7,148 nt of DNA from Alphaproteobacteria bacterium (GCA_018830415.1 JAHJSJ010000017.1:1-7148); one strand, 5' to 3'; positions 1 through 7,137 are shown, numbered from the stretch's first letter. Notes: generated by a model not told the origin, from the sequence alone. Made by a program: numbers and translations.

Positions 1-371
1 AGTTCGGCGGTGAACTGAGTCTGATTGTCCCCGATCCGGCCAATTTGCCCTGAATAGAGCGTGGAATGATCAAGCGTGATCCAATCGACCGCGCCGATTT
101 CGATCGCGGCTTCATCGAACAGGCCGGCGGCAAGTTCTTCTTCGCGGATCGAATCATGGTGCAGCGCACCTTGTGCTTCGGCGCTGTCGTTGCTGAGTTC
201 AACCGTGAGTCGGATCGCGGCAGGGATCATGCCGGGCGCGGCGCGGTGGGTTATGCCGCCGAAGGCCAGATCGCGGTCGTGGCTGGTAAAGGCGAGTGCG
301 GCTCCATCGCGGCGATAAATGCGCCAAAAGGTCGCGACCGTATCAAGCTCGCGGTCGAAGAACACCCGCAT
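1..371 (-). CDS. GTA gp13-like hub protein, DUF2163 family (5' part, truncated by window edge)
   Basis: This is the first 123 codons of a protein that continues past position 1. The N-terminus reads FWRIYRRDGAALAFTSHDRD (residues 15-34), followed by an APGM segment near 45, DSAEAQGALHHDSI at 62-75 and AAGLFDEAAIEIGAVDW at 81-97. This pattern is typical of the DUF2163 domain in GTA gp13 and related phage baseplate hub proteins. In RcGTA, gp13 forms the hub at the distal end of the tail; the cysteine-containing C-terminal part of the family lies outside this window. The ATG at 371 shares one base with the TGA of the upstream DUF2460 gene (TGATG), and a GGGAG stands 8 bases before it, so start choice is firm and translation is probably coupled. 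The call rests on motif recognition and on gene order, gp12 directly followed by gp13. Confidence 0.88.
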   Translation of the reverse strand, partial: MRVFFDRELDTVATFWRIYRRDGAALAFTSHDRDLAFGGITHRAAPGMIPAAIRLTVELSNDSAEAQGALHHDSIREEELAAGLFDEAAIEIGAVDWITLDHSTLYSGQIGRIGDNQTQFTAE

Positions 372-2692
372 CAGGCTGTCTCCCGCAGTTCGATCAGCGG
401 GATTGATGGTGCCTCCCCGGCTGCAAAATCCACTGCGGACACGTCCAGCCGGTCTTCGGCAAATCGTACCGGAACATCGAACAGGAACCCGGCACGCACC
501 TCTGCCCCGGCAGGCGGTGCGGCGAGGAATCGCAGCACGCCTTTCTCGCTCAGCGTCCAGCCAGTGGTCGCGCCGCCGCCGATGCTGACCAGCAGCGTTT
601 CCGGCCGAGGCCGGGTGATTGGGCGCACTTGCGGCTCGATTGTTCCATAGGACTTGATCAGCTGGAAATCCGCCGTGGCGCCGTCGCCAATGCCGATCAA
701 CTGATCGAACATGGTTGGCGAGCCGGTCATCGCGTTGGAGCTGTGATCGAACGGATCCATGATGCGAAACCCGCGCGCCGGGCCGCGTCGGGCGCGGAAG
801 AAGGCGACGAGTTCGGACAATTCCGCCTCTGACCGGATACCGGGGCCGACATCGAAATGCAGCCGTGCATCCGACCACAGCGAATTGCGCCGTTCATGCC
901 CCGATGCGGTGACTGCAATCGAGGTCGAAAATTCCGGCGCGACCGAGGCATTGCGCCCCAGCGCAAAGGGGTAAAGCACGTTGTCGAACGGGTCCATGGC
1001 TTGCTCCGGGGATGGGGCGAGGCGGGTGTAGCCATCGCGGTTGATCTGCGGCAGCGCCCAGACGTAGCGGCGCACGATGTCGCGTTCGGCTGCTTCATCG
1101 AGCCCGCTGTCGATCCGCTGCCAGAAAAGTTCGGCATCGGCTGGATCGAGCACGAAACCGGCGAGGTAATCCTGAAGCGCAGACGGGTAGCCGAGCCAGG
1201 AATCGACAAAGGCATAGGCCGCCCGCCGCGCCGCATCCGCTCCGCTGGTGAGCCAGTCGTAATCTTCGATCTGCAACCGGTCGAAAGCCGGTGCTGCCCA
1301 GCCGGATGGCAGGTTCGCCCGAAACAGTTCGGGACGGGCGGGATCGAGAATGGTCGGCGTGAATGTCAAAAGCAGCACCTCTGACGGCCCCTGCGCGGCA
1401 TCGCGAACGGTTGCGGTCAGGTTCGCGGTCGATTGTGCCAGCAGCACGCCTGCTTCATCGAGCAACGAGGTTTGCGCGAAGGTCAGCGGGCCGCCGATAT
1501 CGGTGATGACCGGCGGGGTGCCGCCGAATGCCATCCTTGCGGCGTCGTCATACAGGCAGATTTCTCCCGCTGATGTCACCCACCACCACGGTTCGCCGAT
1601 CTGGAAGCGGACCGGCAGACCTGCCTGCCGGATCAGCGCCACAAAATCGCTGGCCACCTTCGACAGCCATGCCATCGCCTGCGTGTTTGCCGGAGACAAC
1701 AGGGTCGATGGCGGCACCCAACCGGTCAGCGCCGGGGCACCGCTCGCGGTGCGCTGCTTCCAGGCATCCGGGCAATAGGCATCGAACAATTCATACGAGA
1801 GCGAGGCGATGACTTCGAAGCCCTCCGCCCGTGCAAGCGCGAAGTAATTGCTGTGCCAGGCGGCTGCTGGCGCACTAAGCTCTCCTGCAGTCGCCACCTT
1901 GACCTTGCCAGCGGGCTGCTGCGTGAGCCGCATGAAATGGCTCATGCCGACATAGTGGATCAGATCCTGACGATAGCCGAGACCGGTCACCGCGCGCAGC
2001 AGGCGTGCCGGGGTCTGGTTGAAGGCATCGTCATAGGCGGTCGCGATCCGTGTGCCATGCGGAGGCAGCAGGACATCGCCCACTTCGAGCATGGCGCGGG
2101 CACCATCCGCGAGGATATCGGACACCGTCACCGAACCATTGAAGCGCGCGGGCAGCGGCGCGGTGCTGCCGGGAACGTGGCCGGGCGCGACCAGCGAGAT
2201 GAACATGCGGTCGATGTCGTCGGGGTGGACAGGCTCGCCCGGCAGGCCAAAGCCCGCTTCAAGATCGGAGAAGGGCAGGGTAATCCGGGCATCGGTCGGG
2301 GTGCCTTGCGCATAGTTCCACAGCCGCACAAACCACGTCCGGGGGGTGCCAGCGGCATCGCGCCCTTCGATCGTCAGCGTTGGCCCGTTGGGCAGATCAA
2401 GCGCGATCACGCCTTCGGACTGCCAGCGAAAGCTGAGCGTGGTGTGCGCGTAATCGCGATCGGTTTCATAGGCGAGCAGCGGGTGATCGAGCGTGTCGAC
2501 GCTGTCCCAGATCAGCCCGATCAGTTCGCCTGCGTGGTGCAGTTCAACCTCCACCCGCAGCGCATCAGGCGCAATCGTCACCACCGAAGCCATCGCAGGC
2601 CGGGGGAAATTGACCGTCCAGAACCGCGGATCGAACCGCTGGATAAAGCTGCTTTCCTGCGCGCGGCGTTCGCGTGCGAGCCAGAATGCCAT
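371..2692 (-). CDS. Large distal tail protein: N-terminal TIM-barrel-like region fused to DUF2460 (GTA gp12-like)
   Basis: This 773-residue protein has two parts. Residues from about 566 to 773 (from MDPFDNVLYP through GFRIMDPFDHSSNA, MFDQLIGIGDGATADFQL and FLFDVPVRF) match the DUF2460 / TIGR02217 family. In RcGTA this is the roughly 200-residue gp12 distal tail protein, which joins tail tube to hub. Residues 1-565 are extra. They begin with a beta-rich stretch (30-210) and continue into a region (about 235-560) that resembles a glycoside-hydrolase-type TIM barrel, with GFEVIASLSYELFD (291-304), an acidic-aromatic GEPWWW (366-371) and IEDYDWLTSG (475-484). Similar N-terminal regions occur in phage proteins annotated as non-contractile tail sheath; that link is from memory and uncertain. 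Whether the barrel is catalytic or only structural cannot be told. The start ATG follows gp11 by 14 bases with GGGGGA just upstream. The stop overlaps the gp13 start by one base. The DUF2460 identity is secure; the N-terminal role is inference. Confidence 0.87.
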   Translation of the reverse strand: MAFWLARERRAQESSFIQRFDPRFWTVNFPRPAMASVVTIAPDALRVEVELHHAGELIGLIWDSVDTLDHPLLAYETDRDYAHTTLSFRWQSEGVIALDLPNGPTLTIEGRDAAGTPRTWFVRLWNYAQGTPTDARITLPFSDLEAGFGLPGEPVHPDDIDRMFISLVAPGHVPGSTAPLPARFNGSVTVSDILADGARAMLEVGDVLLPPHGTRIATAYDDAFNQTPARLLRAVTGLGYRQDLIHYVGMSHFMRLTQQPAGKVKVATAGELSAPAAAWHSNYFALARAEGFEVIASLSYELFDAYCPDAWKQRTASGAPALTGWVPPSTLLSPANTQAMAWLSKVASDFVALIRQAGLPVRFQIGEPWWWVTSAGEICLYDDAARMAFGGTPPVITDIGGPLTFAQTSLLDEAGVLLAQSTANLTATVRDAAQGPSEVLLLTFTPTILDPARPELFRANLPSGWAAPAFDRLQIEDYDWLTSGADAARRAAYAFVDSWLGYPSALQDYLAGFVLDPADAELFWQRIDSGLDEAAERDIVRRYVWALPQINRDGYTRLAPSPEQAMDPFDNVLYPFALGRNASVAPEFSTSIAVTASGHERRNSLWSDARLHFDVGPGIRSEAELSELVAFFRARRGPARGFRIMDPFDHSSNAMTGSPTMFDQLIGIGDGATADFQLIKSYGTIEPQVRPITRPRPETLLVSIGGGATTGWTLSEKGVLRFLAAPPAGAEVRAGFLFDVPVRFAEDRLDVSAVDFAAGEAPSIPLIELRETA

Positions 2693-2706
2693 GATATTTC
2701 CCCCGA

Positions 2707-3283
<577 letters not shown>

Positions 3284-3291
<8 letters not shown>

Positions 3292-3484
3292 GGGCGTCGC
3301 GCTCCATCATTCTGGCGATCATCTCGCGGCTGGGTGGGGGTGGGACGGCAGCTTCGTCAGGCGCGGCCAATGCCATCGCCAGTTCGGCCGGGGTGGCGTT
3401 CCAGAACTCGCCCGGACGCCAGCCGAGCAGGCGGGCCGAAAGGCTGCACCAGCGAACAGCGGCGTCGGAGAAGGTGGCAGTCAC
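3284..3484 (-). CDS. Phage tail assembly chaperone, rcc01693-like (GTA gp10.1)
   Basis: This 66-residue protein carries the segment LLGWRPGEFWNATPAELAMAL (19-39), typical of the small TAC-type chaperones in GTAs (rcc01693 family), where an FW-x-TP-x-EL core is common. A proline run at 48-51 and a charged helix (REMIARMMERDAHE) end the protein. The family is thought to assist loading of tail tube protein on the tape measure in the cytoplasm. The start is GTG, lying in a GTGA junction with the gp10 stop, with AGGA 6 bases upstream. In many siphophages the second chaperone is made by a ribosomal frameshift. Here it is a separate overlapping gene. Confidence 0.85.
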
Positions 3485-3810
3485 GGCTGATCCTGAGCAG
3501 CCTGACCTTGCAGCACCTGCGCCAGAACGGCGCGCACTGGCTGGGTGGCCGCCACCAGCCCCATTGCCAGCACCGCCTGACCCACACCGGCACGGTCAGG
3601 CCGCGATTGCAGCGGCAGGCAGTGCCACAGCAGCGCGGTCATCTCGGTCAGGGTCAGCGCCCCTTGGGCCGCGCGTTCGACCAGCGCGAACAGCGACCCC
3701 AGCTCGGCTTCGGCCAGCACCAGGTTTTCAAAGCTCGGGCGCAGCACATGGTTGACACCCGCCACCATCAGCACGCTTTCCCCGCGCAGGGGATTGGCGG
3801 CGGCGGTCAT
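3481..3810 (-). CDS. GTA gp10 family protein (tail tube / tail assembly)
   Basis: This 109-residue protein begins NPLRGESVLMVAGVNHVLRP and continues FENLVLAEAELGSLFALVERA, a pattern I recognise from the GTA gp10 family (Pfam GTA_gp10, described as a phage tail tube protein). The family role is in tail assembly and is poorly defined at the biochemical level. The C-terminal half is rich in Leu, Ala and Gln (LLWHCLPLQSR, then VRAVLAQVLQGQAAQDQP) and is probably helical. The gene begins in an ATGA overlap with the major tail protein stop. No clear Shine-Dalgarno sequence precedes it, so it is probably translated by coupling to gp9. It ends in a GTGA overlap with the next gene. Confidence 0.82.
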   Translation of the reverse strand: MTAAANPLRGESVLMVAGVNHVLRPSFENLVLAEAELGSLFALVERAAQGALTLTEMTALLWHCLPLQSRPDRAGVGQAVLAMGLVAATQPVRAVLAQVLQGQAAQDQP

Positions 3811-4214
3811 GCCGGCACGACCGGCCCGGAGCTTTCGAGCTGGAGCGTATAATTGCGCTCCCCATTGAAATCCCCGGCATAATCGAGCCGCTGGACCAGG
3901 AACCGCCCGCGCAGCTTTTCGCCATCCTCGAACGACAATTCGTAATCATCGATCGTTCCGGCCAGCGCATGGCCGCGCATCGCGCTTTCCGCCGCGCTGC
4001 CGAGGAAGATTCCCGCAGCGCTGACCGACACCGAACGGGTGCCCGCGCCGGACAAAAGATCGCGCCAGCCGCCCGAATCCTTGTGGGTGATGACCACCGT
4101 GTCGCCATTGATCGACATTTGCGTGGTGCGAAGGCCTGCGACGGTCTGATAGGCGGGGGGAGAGGCCCCGTCGGTGATCTTGAGCAGGAAGGCGGCGCCG
4201 GATTGGGCGGGCAT
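3807..4214 (-). CDS. Major tail protein, TP901-1 family (GTA gp9)
   Basis: This 135-residue protein matches the TP901-1-type major tail protein of GTAs: AAFLLKITDG at 7-16, YQTVAGLRTTQMSINGDTVVITHKDSGGWRDLL (22-54), then AGIFLGSAAES and a closing LQRLDYAGDFNGERNYTLQLESSG-type segment. It forms the rings stacked into the tail tube through which DNA would pass. The start is an ATG with AGGAG 8 bases upstream; this ribosome binding site overlaps the stop codon (TAGGAG) of the tail-terminator gene, a tight arrangement that couples the two. The strong site fits the need for many copies of the tube protein. It ends in an ATGA overlap with gp10. Confidence 0.93.
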   Translation of the reverse strand: MPAQSGAAFLLKITDGASPPAYQTVAGLRTTQMSINGDTVVITHKDSGGWRDLLSGAGTRSVSVSAAGIFLGSAAESAMRGHALAGTIDDYELSFEDGEKLRGRFLVQRLDYAGDFNGERNYTLQLESSGPVVPA

Positions 4215-4225
4215 GGGCGTAACTC

Positions 4226-4615
4226 CTAATTTGGTTCAAGAATGCGGAAACGAAATTCGATGAGAGCGCCGCGGGCGTTGTCCGCGCGCGCTTCGCTGCG
4301 CGAACGCAGGAACCGGATCGAGGCGAGTTCAAACCCCGGCTGGAACGGAGGCAGGGCGAGCACCCGGCGCTCGATCGCGGCGAGCAAGGGGGCGTCGGCG
4401 GCGGTAAGATCGGTGCGGGTTTCCAGTTCGAGCGCGATCCGGGTTTCGCGCCCGGCGCGGGTTTTGGTGCCCCAGTCGATCGAAGCACTTGCCGCGATGC
4501 CGAGCCACGGCGGGCTTACGCTGAGCGGGGCTTCCTCCTCGATTGCGTTGAGCGCGGCGAGCGCGGGATCGGCCCTGAGCCAGGCGATCAGCGCGGCGCG
4601 CAGGTCATTTTCCAT
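4226..4615 (-). CDS. Tail terminator / tail completion protein, DUF3168 (GTA gp8)
   Basis: This 129-residue protein begins MENDLRAALIAWLRADPALAAL and contains PPWLGIAASASIDWGTKTRAGRETRIALELETRTD and an ending LIEFRFRILEPN, as in DUF3168 proteins. In GTAs and siphophages these cap the tail tube at the head-proximal end and join it to the head closure complex. I chose the ATG at 4615 because AAGGA (4625-4629) lies 9 bases before it; the ATG at 4624 directly abuts that site and would only add three residues. The open frame extends upstream to 4750, but that part overlaps the previous gene and looks non-coding. The first 11 bases overlap the end of the small gp7-position gene. Confidence 0.88.
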   Translation of the reverse strand: MENDLRAALIAWLRADPALAALNAIEEEAPLSVSPPWLGIAASASIDWGTKTRAGRETRIALELETRTDLTAADAPLLAAIERRVLALPPFQPGFELASIRFLRSRSEARADNARGALIEFRFRILEPN

Positions 4616-4796
4616 GGCGCTCATTCCTTGTGATATCGGCGGTGAAATCAGGCCACAACGCGGTGGCAGAACGCCATTGCGCACCCGGCGCGCGGCGTTC
4701 CCGGCGGCGTGCTGCGGCGCGGCTGGCGGCGATTTGCCCGGCCCGCGCAAGCAGGCGCTGCATCAGCCGGGCGCTGGAGGTGGCGGCCCGGATCAT
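4605..4796 (-). CDS. Small basic protein of unknown function at the gp7 position
   Basis: This encodes 63 residues: 13 Arg and 1 Lys against 4 acidic residues, and 15 Ala. The first half is a strongly basic predicted helix (residues 3-35, with RRRERR at 30-35), followed by a short tail containing W41, W48 and the segment ALWPDFTADITRNE. In RcGTA this place is held by the gp7 head-closure protein of about 110 residues, and I see no resemblance to it. Start evidence is good: ATGA overlap with the connector stop and GAGG 5 bases upstream. A longer start at 4826 would overlap the connector by 34 bases without better support. It could be a much reduced gp7 analogue or an unrelated DNA-contacting protein. 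I do not recognise a family. Confidence 0.65.
   Translation of the reverse strand: MIRAATSSARLMQRLLARAGQIAASRAAARRRERRAPGAQWRSATALWPDFTADITRNERHGK
4625..4629 (-). promoter_or_regulatory. Ribosome binding site that decides the gp8 start
   Basis: AAGGA on the minus strand is 9 bases before the ATG at 4615 and directly abuts the ATG at 4624. The spacing favours 4615 as the real start of the DUF3168 gene. Confidence 0.6.
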
Positions 4797-5344
4797 GCCA
4801 GCCTCGTGCTGCGCCACGGCCGCCACAGCGCGGTAACGCTTGCAGGCACCGCCGCGCCCGCCTTGCCCTCGCGGTCGCGCTCACGGTAGAGATGCGCTGC
4901 CAGGCGGATGATCCCGTGACGCAGCGATGCGGGCAGGCTTTCCCAGTCATCGGCAATTCCGACCACCAATAGCAACGCGATCCCGCGCCCATCGAATGGT
5001 TGCAGCAATTGCACACAGGCGCTTACCGCGATGCGCCACTCCAGCGCGTCGGTCGGCAACGTCAGATCCTCACGCGTGCCGTCGGCGGCGATCAATGCCG
5101 CGCCGGTGATCTGGCGCACCGGACGCGATACCAATTCCTGCCAGCCCGCGCGGGGCGCAATGATTTCCTCGACCGTCTGCGCCAGCGGCATCTTGCCGGT
5201 GAAGGCTTCGCAGATGGTCAGACTGGCATCGAGCAGCCCGATCAGGGCGGCATCGTCATTGGGGCGGCTGATCCCGAGCCAGTGCTTGAGCTCCGCCAGC
5301 GCCGCGCCGTCTAGCACTGCTGGCTGCAAGATAGTCCGCTCCAT
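4793..5344 (-). CDS. Head-tail connector, phiE125 gp8 / GTA gp6 family
   Basis: This 183-residue protein starts MERTILQPAVLDGAALAELKHWLGISRPNDD. It has a helical core DDAALIGLLDASLTICEAFTG (30-50) with the adaptor-type pattern, a central QELVSRPVRQI segment, and an ending with PASLRHGIIRLAAHLYRERD and ALWRPWRSTRLA. These features are characteristic of GTA gp6 / phiE125 gp8-like connectors, which form the ring adapting the portal to the tail. The ATG at 5344 has GGAG 7 bases upstream. An upstream open stretch reaches 5464, but it runs through the hairpin described below and has no similarity to the family, so I excluded it. The gene ends in an ATGA overlap with the small downstream gene. Confidence 0.9.
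   Translation of the reverse strand: MERTILQPAVLDGAALAELKHWLGISRPNDDAALIGLLDASLTICEAFTGKMPLAQTVEEIIAPRAGWQELVSRPVRQITGAALIAADGTREDLTLPTDALEWRIAVSACVQLLQPFDGRGIALLLVVGIADDWESLPASLRHGIIRLAAHLYRERDREGKAGAAVPASVTALWRPWRSTRLA
4802..4805 (-). promoter_or_regulatory. Ribosome binding site of the small gp7-position gene
   Basis: GAGG stands 5 bases before the ATG at 4796, which itself forms an ATGA junction with the connector stop. Both signs favour the 63-residue form over the 73-residue form that starts at 4826, and they support that this small gene is translated. Confidence 0.5.
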
Positions 5345-5497
5345 TGCGGTTCTCCAAATCTGTGTTCGAAACAAGGTGCGCCCGCATCGCCGGGTCAGGC
5401 CGGAAGGGGGCCTGAAGCGATGCGGGCGCGAGATACCGGCGGGGGAGCAAGGGGGAGAACTCAACCCGGCCGGGACAGCGAAGCGAAGGCGTGGTGC
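5345..5497. other. Non-coding gap between capsid and connector genes
   Basis: This 153-base gap has no credible gene. It contains the nested hairpin at 5378-5429, the 10-base palindrome CCCGGCCGGG at 5465-5474 and the connector ribosome binding site. The hairpin may limit transcription beyond the capsid gene or protect the 3' end of capsid mRNA; no clear minus-strand promoter hexamers could be picked out. Confidence 0.7.
5378..5429 (-). promoter_or_regulatory. Long nested hairpin between gp5 and gp6
   Basis: Positions 5378-5390 (gcgcccgcatcgc) are the exact reverse complement of 5417-5429, giving a 13-base-pair outer stem. Inside it, 5395-5401 (tcaggcc) pairs exactly with 5409-5415 (ggcctga), around a 7-base loop at 5402-5408. 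The interior bulge is four bases on one side and one on the other. On the transcribed minus strand the hairpin is followed by ACCTTGTTTCG, a weak T-tract, so it is an imperfect intrinsic terminator or an mRNA-stabilising or processing element. It ends 33 bases before the connector start. The structure is seen directly; its action is inferred. Confidence 0.82.
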
Positions 5498-6655
5498 CTA
5501 GGCTTCGATCTTCAGCAGCTTGATCGCGTTTGAATCGAGCACTTTGCCGCCAACCCGCTTGGTGGCGTAGAAATGCACGAAGGGCTTGTTGGTGAACGGA
5601 TCGCGCAGCACCCGGGTCGCGCCGTTTTCGGCGATCAGATAGCCGTGGCGGAAATTGCCGAACGCAATCGGGAAGGTTCCGCCCGCGACATCGGGCATAT
5701 CCTCGGCCTCGATCACCGGGTAGCCCAGCAGGCGGTCAGGCTGGCCGTCGACCATGCCCGGCTGCCACAGGAACGCGCCGTCGGCGGTCTTGAGCTTGCG
5801 CACGGTGGCCAGCGTTGACGAGTTCATCACGAACACGGCGCCCTGACGGTGGCCGGATTTCAGCGAATGGATCAGGTCGATCAACCGGGCATCGGGCGCT
5901 GCATCGAACCCTGCGGCGCTGCCCGAACCGATATACTGAACCGTGCCGAATGCGCGCACGCCGTCCTCTGCCGTGCCGGTGGCGGCGGTCAGGAAGCCTT
6001 CGGGCTGGTTGGTCCCGGTTCCGCTGACGAATGCGGAGCCTTCGGCGCGGGCGAATTCCAGCGCGATTTCGTTTGCCAGCCAGGTTTCGATATCGAACGC
6101 GGCATCATCCAGCATCGCCTGGCTTGCCGCCGGGTTGGCGTAGAGATCGCCCGAAGGCGGGGCGATTTCCGCGAATTGCGGCGTTCCGGTGTCGGGGCGC
6201 GGGGCGGTTTCACTGACCCAGCCCGAAGCAATGCCGCCAGTCGCCACCAGCTTGCGATAGCCAGACGTGCCGGTCTGCACCACCTGCGCAATCGTGCGGA
6301 TCGGGCTGATTTCGGCCAGTGTCGAGGCAATCACCGCATCGATCTGGCGCGGCACGGCAAAGCCGCCATCGCCGGGGGTGGCACCGCTGATCGACTTGAG
6401 TTCGGTTTCACGCCCACGGCGCAGATAGCCATCGACGAAGCCTTTGATTTCGGGAGTATCGCTGGCCGGGGTGCCGCCCATTGCCGGGCGGGTGGCGGCG
6501 CGGGCGACCTTGTCGAGCCGCGACTTCACCTCGTCAACGTCGGTGCGCAGGCCAGTGATGGCGGCTTCGGCCTGATCCTGCCGGGCAAGAATGTCGAAAC
6601 TGGCGTCGAGCGGATCGGTGGCGGTCATCGGGGTATTGGTGGGGGTATGTTCCAT
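5498..6655 (-). CDS. HK97-fold major capsid protein (GTA gp5)
   Basis: This 385-residue protein has the layout of HK97-type capsid precursors. An N-terminal delta-like domain (1 to about 85) contains a coiled-coil stretch (DASFDILARQDQAEAAITGL, then VDEVKSRLDKVAR). It leads to the mature part: FAVPRQIDAVIASTLAEISP (99-118), IRTIAQVV, then IETWLANEIALEFARAEGSAF and GTGTNQPEGFL, and finally FGNFRHGYLIAENGATRVLRDPFTNKPFVHFYATKRVGGKV. These are signatures of the phage major capsid protein, HK97 family. The delta domain is expected to be cut off by the protease encoded just upstream, probably near residues 80-90 (RRGRETELKS); the site is inferred. I chose the ATG at 6655 with AAAGG 10 bases upstream. 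A TTG-initiated extension to 6736 runs through the terminator and was rejected. Confidence 0.96.
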   Translation of the reverse strand: MEHTPTNTPMTATDPLDASFDILARQDQAEAAITGLRTDVDEVKSRLDKVARAATRPAMGGTPASDTPEIKGFVDGYLRRGRETELKSISGATPGDGGFAVPRQIDAVIASTLAEISPIRTIAQVVQTGTSGYRKLVATGGIASGWVSETAPRPDTGTPQFAEIAPPSGDLYANPAASQAMLDDAAFDIETWLANEIALEFARAEGSAFVSGTGTNQPEGFLTAATGTAEDGVRAFGTVQYIGSGSAAGFDAAPDARLIDLIHSLKSGHRQGAVFVMNSSTLATVRKLKTADGAFLWQPGMVDGQPDRLLGYPVIEAEDMPDVAGGTFPIAFGNFRHGYLIAENGATRVLRDPFTNKPFVHFYATKRVGGKVLDSNAIKLLKIEA

Positions 6656-6665
6656 GGGGCAGTGG

Positions 6666-6670
6666 CCTTT
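6666..6670 (-). promoter_or_regulatory. Probable ribosome binding site of the capsid gene
   Basis: On the minus strand AAAGG lies 10 bases before the ATG at 6655. It is the only Shine-Dalgarno-like motif near a possible start; the next in-frame ATG (6628) has none. It sits downstream of the terminator hairpin, so it stays available when that hairpin forms. Confidence 0.55.
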
Positions 6671-6681
6671 CGGTTGGGCAG

Positions 6682-6706
6682 AAAAAAGGCCGCCCCAGTG
6701 GCGGCC
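6682..6706 (-). terminator. Rho-independent terminator between protease and capsid genes
   Basis: On the minus strand GGCCGCC (6706-6700), loop ACTGG and GGCGGCC (6694-6688) form a perfect 7-base-pair GC stem followed directly by six T (6687-6682). This is the textbook layout of an intrinsic terminator, in the direction of the operon. It lies 26 bases after the protease stop and 26 bases before the capsid start. Being inside a coding module, it may be leaky, may depend on antitermination, or may mark the end of an upstream unit with a separate start for the capsid unit. No clear promoter is visible in the 26 bases that remain. Confidence 0.87.
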
Positions 6707-6732
6707 GGTGGAAATTGATGGTTTGGGAAACT

Positions 6733-7137
6733 TCAAGCGACGAGATGAACTCTGGCGCCGTGCTGCAGCGGGTGGGTGACCAGGCTGACTTCGAACAGGT
6801 CAACCTCCAGCAATTCGCGGCCCGCTTCCGATTGCCGCGCGGCGCGGGTGCGGAAACCGAAGCTGAGACCGTTGACCGCACCTTGCGCCAGCAACATCGC
6901 GGCGCGGCTGTCGGGCCGGTCGATCCGGGCAATCACGCGCAGCCCGCGCGCGTCTTCGGCCACATGCTCGATCACGCCGATCGGCTGATCGGTGCGGTGC
7001 TGCCAATAGAGCGGCAACGGGGCGGTGCGCCCGGTCAGCGTCCTGGCAAACGCCCCGCGCCGGATCGTGTCGCGCCCCGCATCGGCAATATCGAACAGCG
7101 CGGCATAGCCCGCAAACCGCAAACCCCGCGCGCTCAC
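6733..7137 (-). CDS. HK97-family prohead protease (GTA gp4)
   Basis: This 134-residue serine protease would cut the N-terminal delta domain from the capsid protein during head maturation. The sequence has FAGYAALFDIADAGRDTIRRGAF (8-30), the conserved PLYWQH with candidate catalytic His47, VNGLSFGF with candidate catalytic Ser92, and DLFEVSLVTHPLQ (113-125), all typical of HK97 prohead proteases. At 134 residues it is shorter than many phage homologues but close to GTA versions. The start is a GTG at 7137, in a GTGA junction that probably overlaps the stop of the preceding gene; its ribosome binding site is mostly beyond the window. It is followed by the capsid gene after a 77-base gap holding a terminator. 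Confidence 0.94.
   Translation of the reverse strand: MSARGLRFAGYAALFDIADAGRDTIRRGAFARTLTGRTAPLPLYWQHRTDQPIGVIEHVAEDARGLRVIARIDRPDSRAAMLLAQGAVNGLSFGFRTRAARQSEAGRELLEVDLFEVSLVTHPLQHGARVHLVA

Noticed and set aside
3481..3500. Programmed ribosomal frameshift at the end of gp10
   Set aside because: No slippery heptamer is visible, and the next gene has its own GTG start and AGGA site.
4616..4750. Longer gp8 start at 4750 as a possible hidden gp7 fused to gp8
   Set aside because: The added 45 residues do not look like gp7, they overlap the small gene in another frame, and a ribosome binding site fits the ATG at 4615.
5345..5464. N-terminal extension of the connector protein to 5464
   Set aside because: The added residues lie within the large hairpin, show no connector similarity, and the ATG at 5344 has its own ribosome binding site.
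5465..5474. Palindrome CCCGGCCGGG as an operator or attachment core
   Set aside because: It is short and GC-only in a GC-rich sequence, occurs once, and has no spaced partner or T-tract.
5849..6718. Plus-strand open frame of 289 codons opposite the capsid gene
   Set aside because: It is antisense to a well-conserved capsid protein, runs through the terminator region, has a Gly/Arg-rich composition and shows no motif.
6656..6736. N-terminal extension of the capsid protein from a TTG at 6736
   Set aside because: It would start at a TTG overlapping the protease stop and be read through the terminator stem and its T-tract. The ATG at 6655 with AAAGG upstream is a better start.
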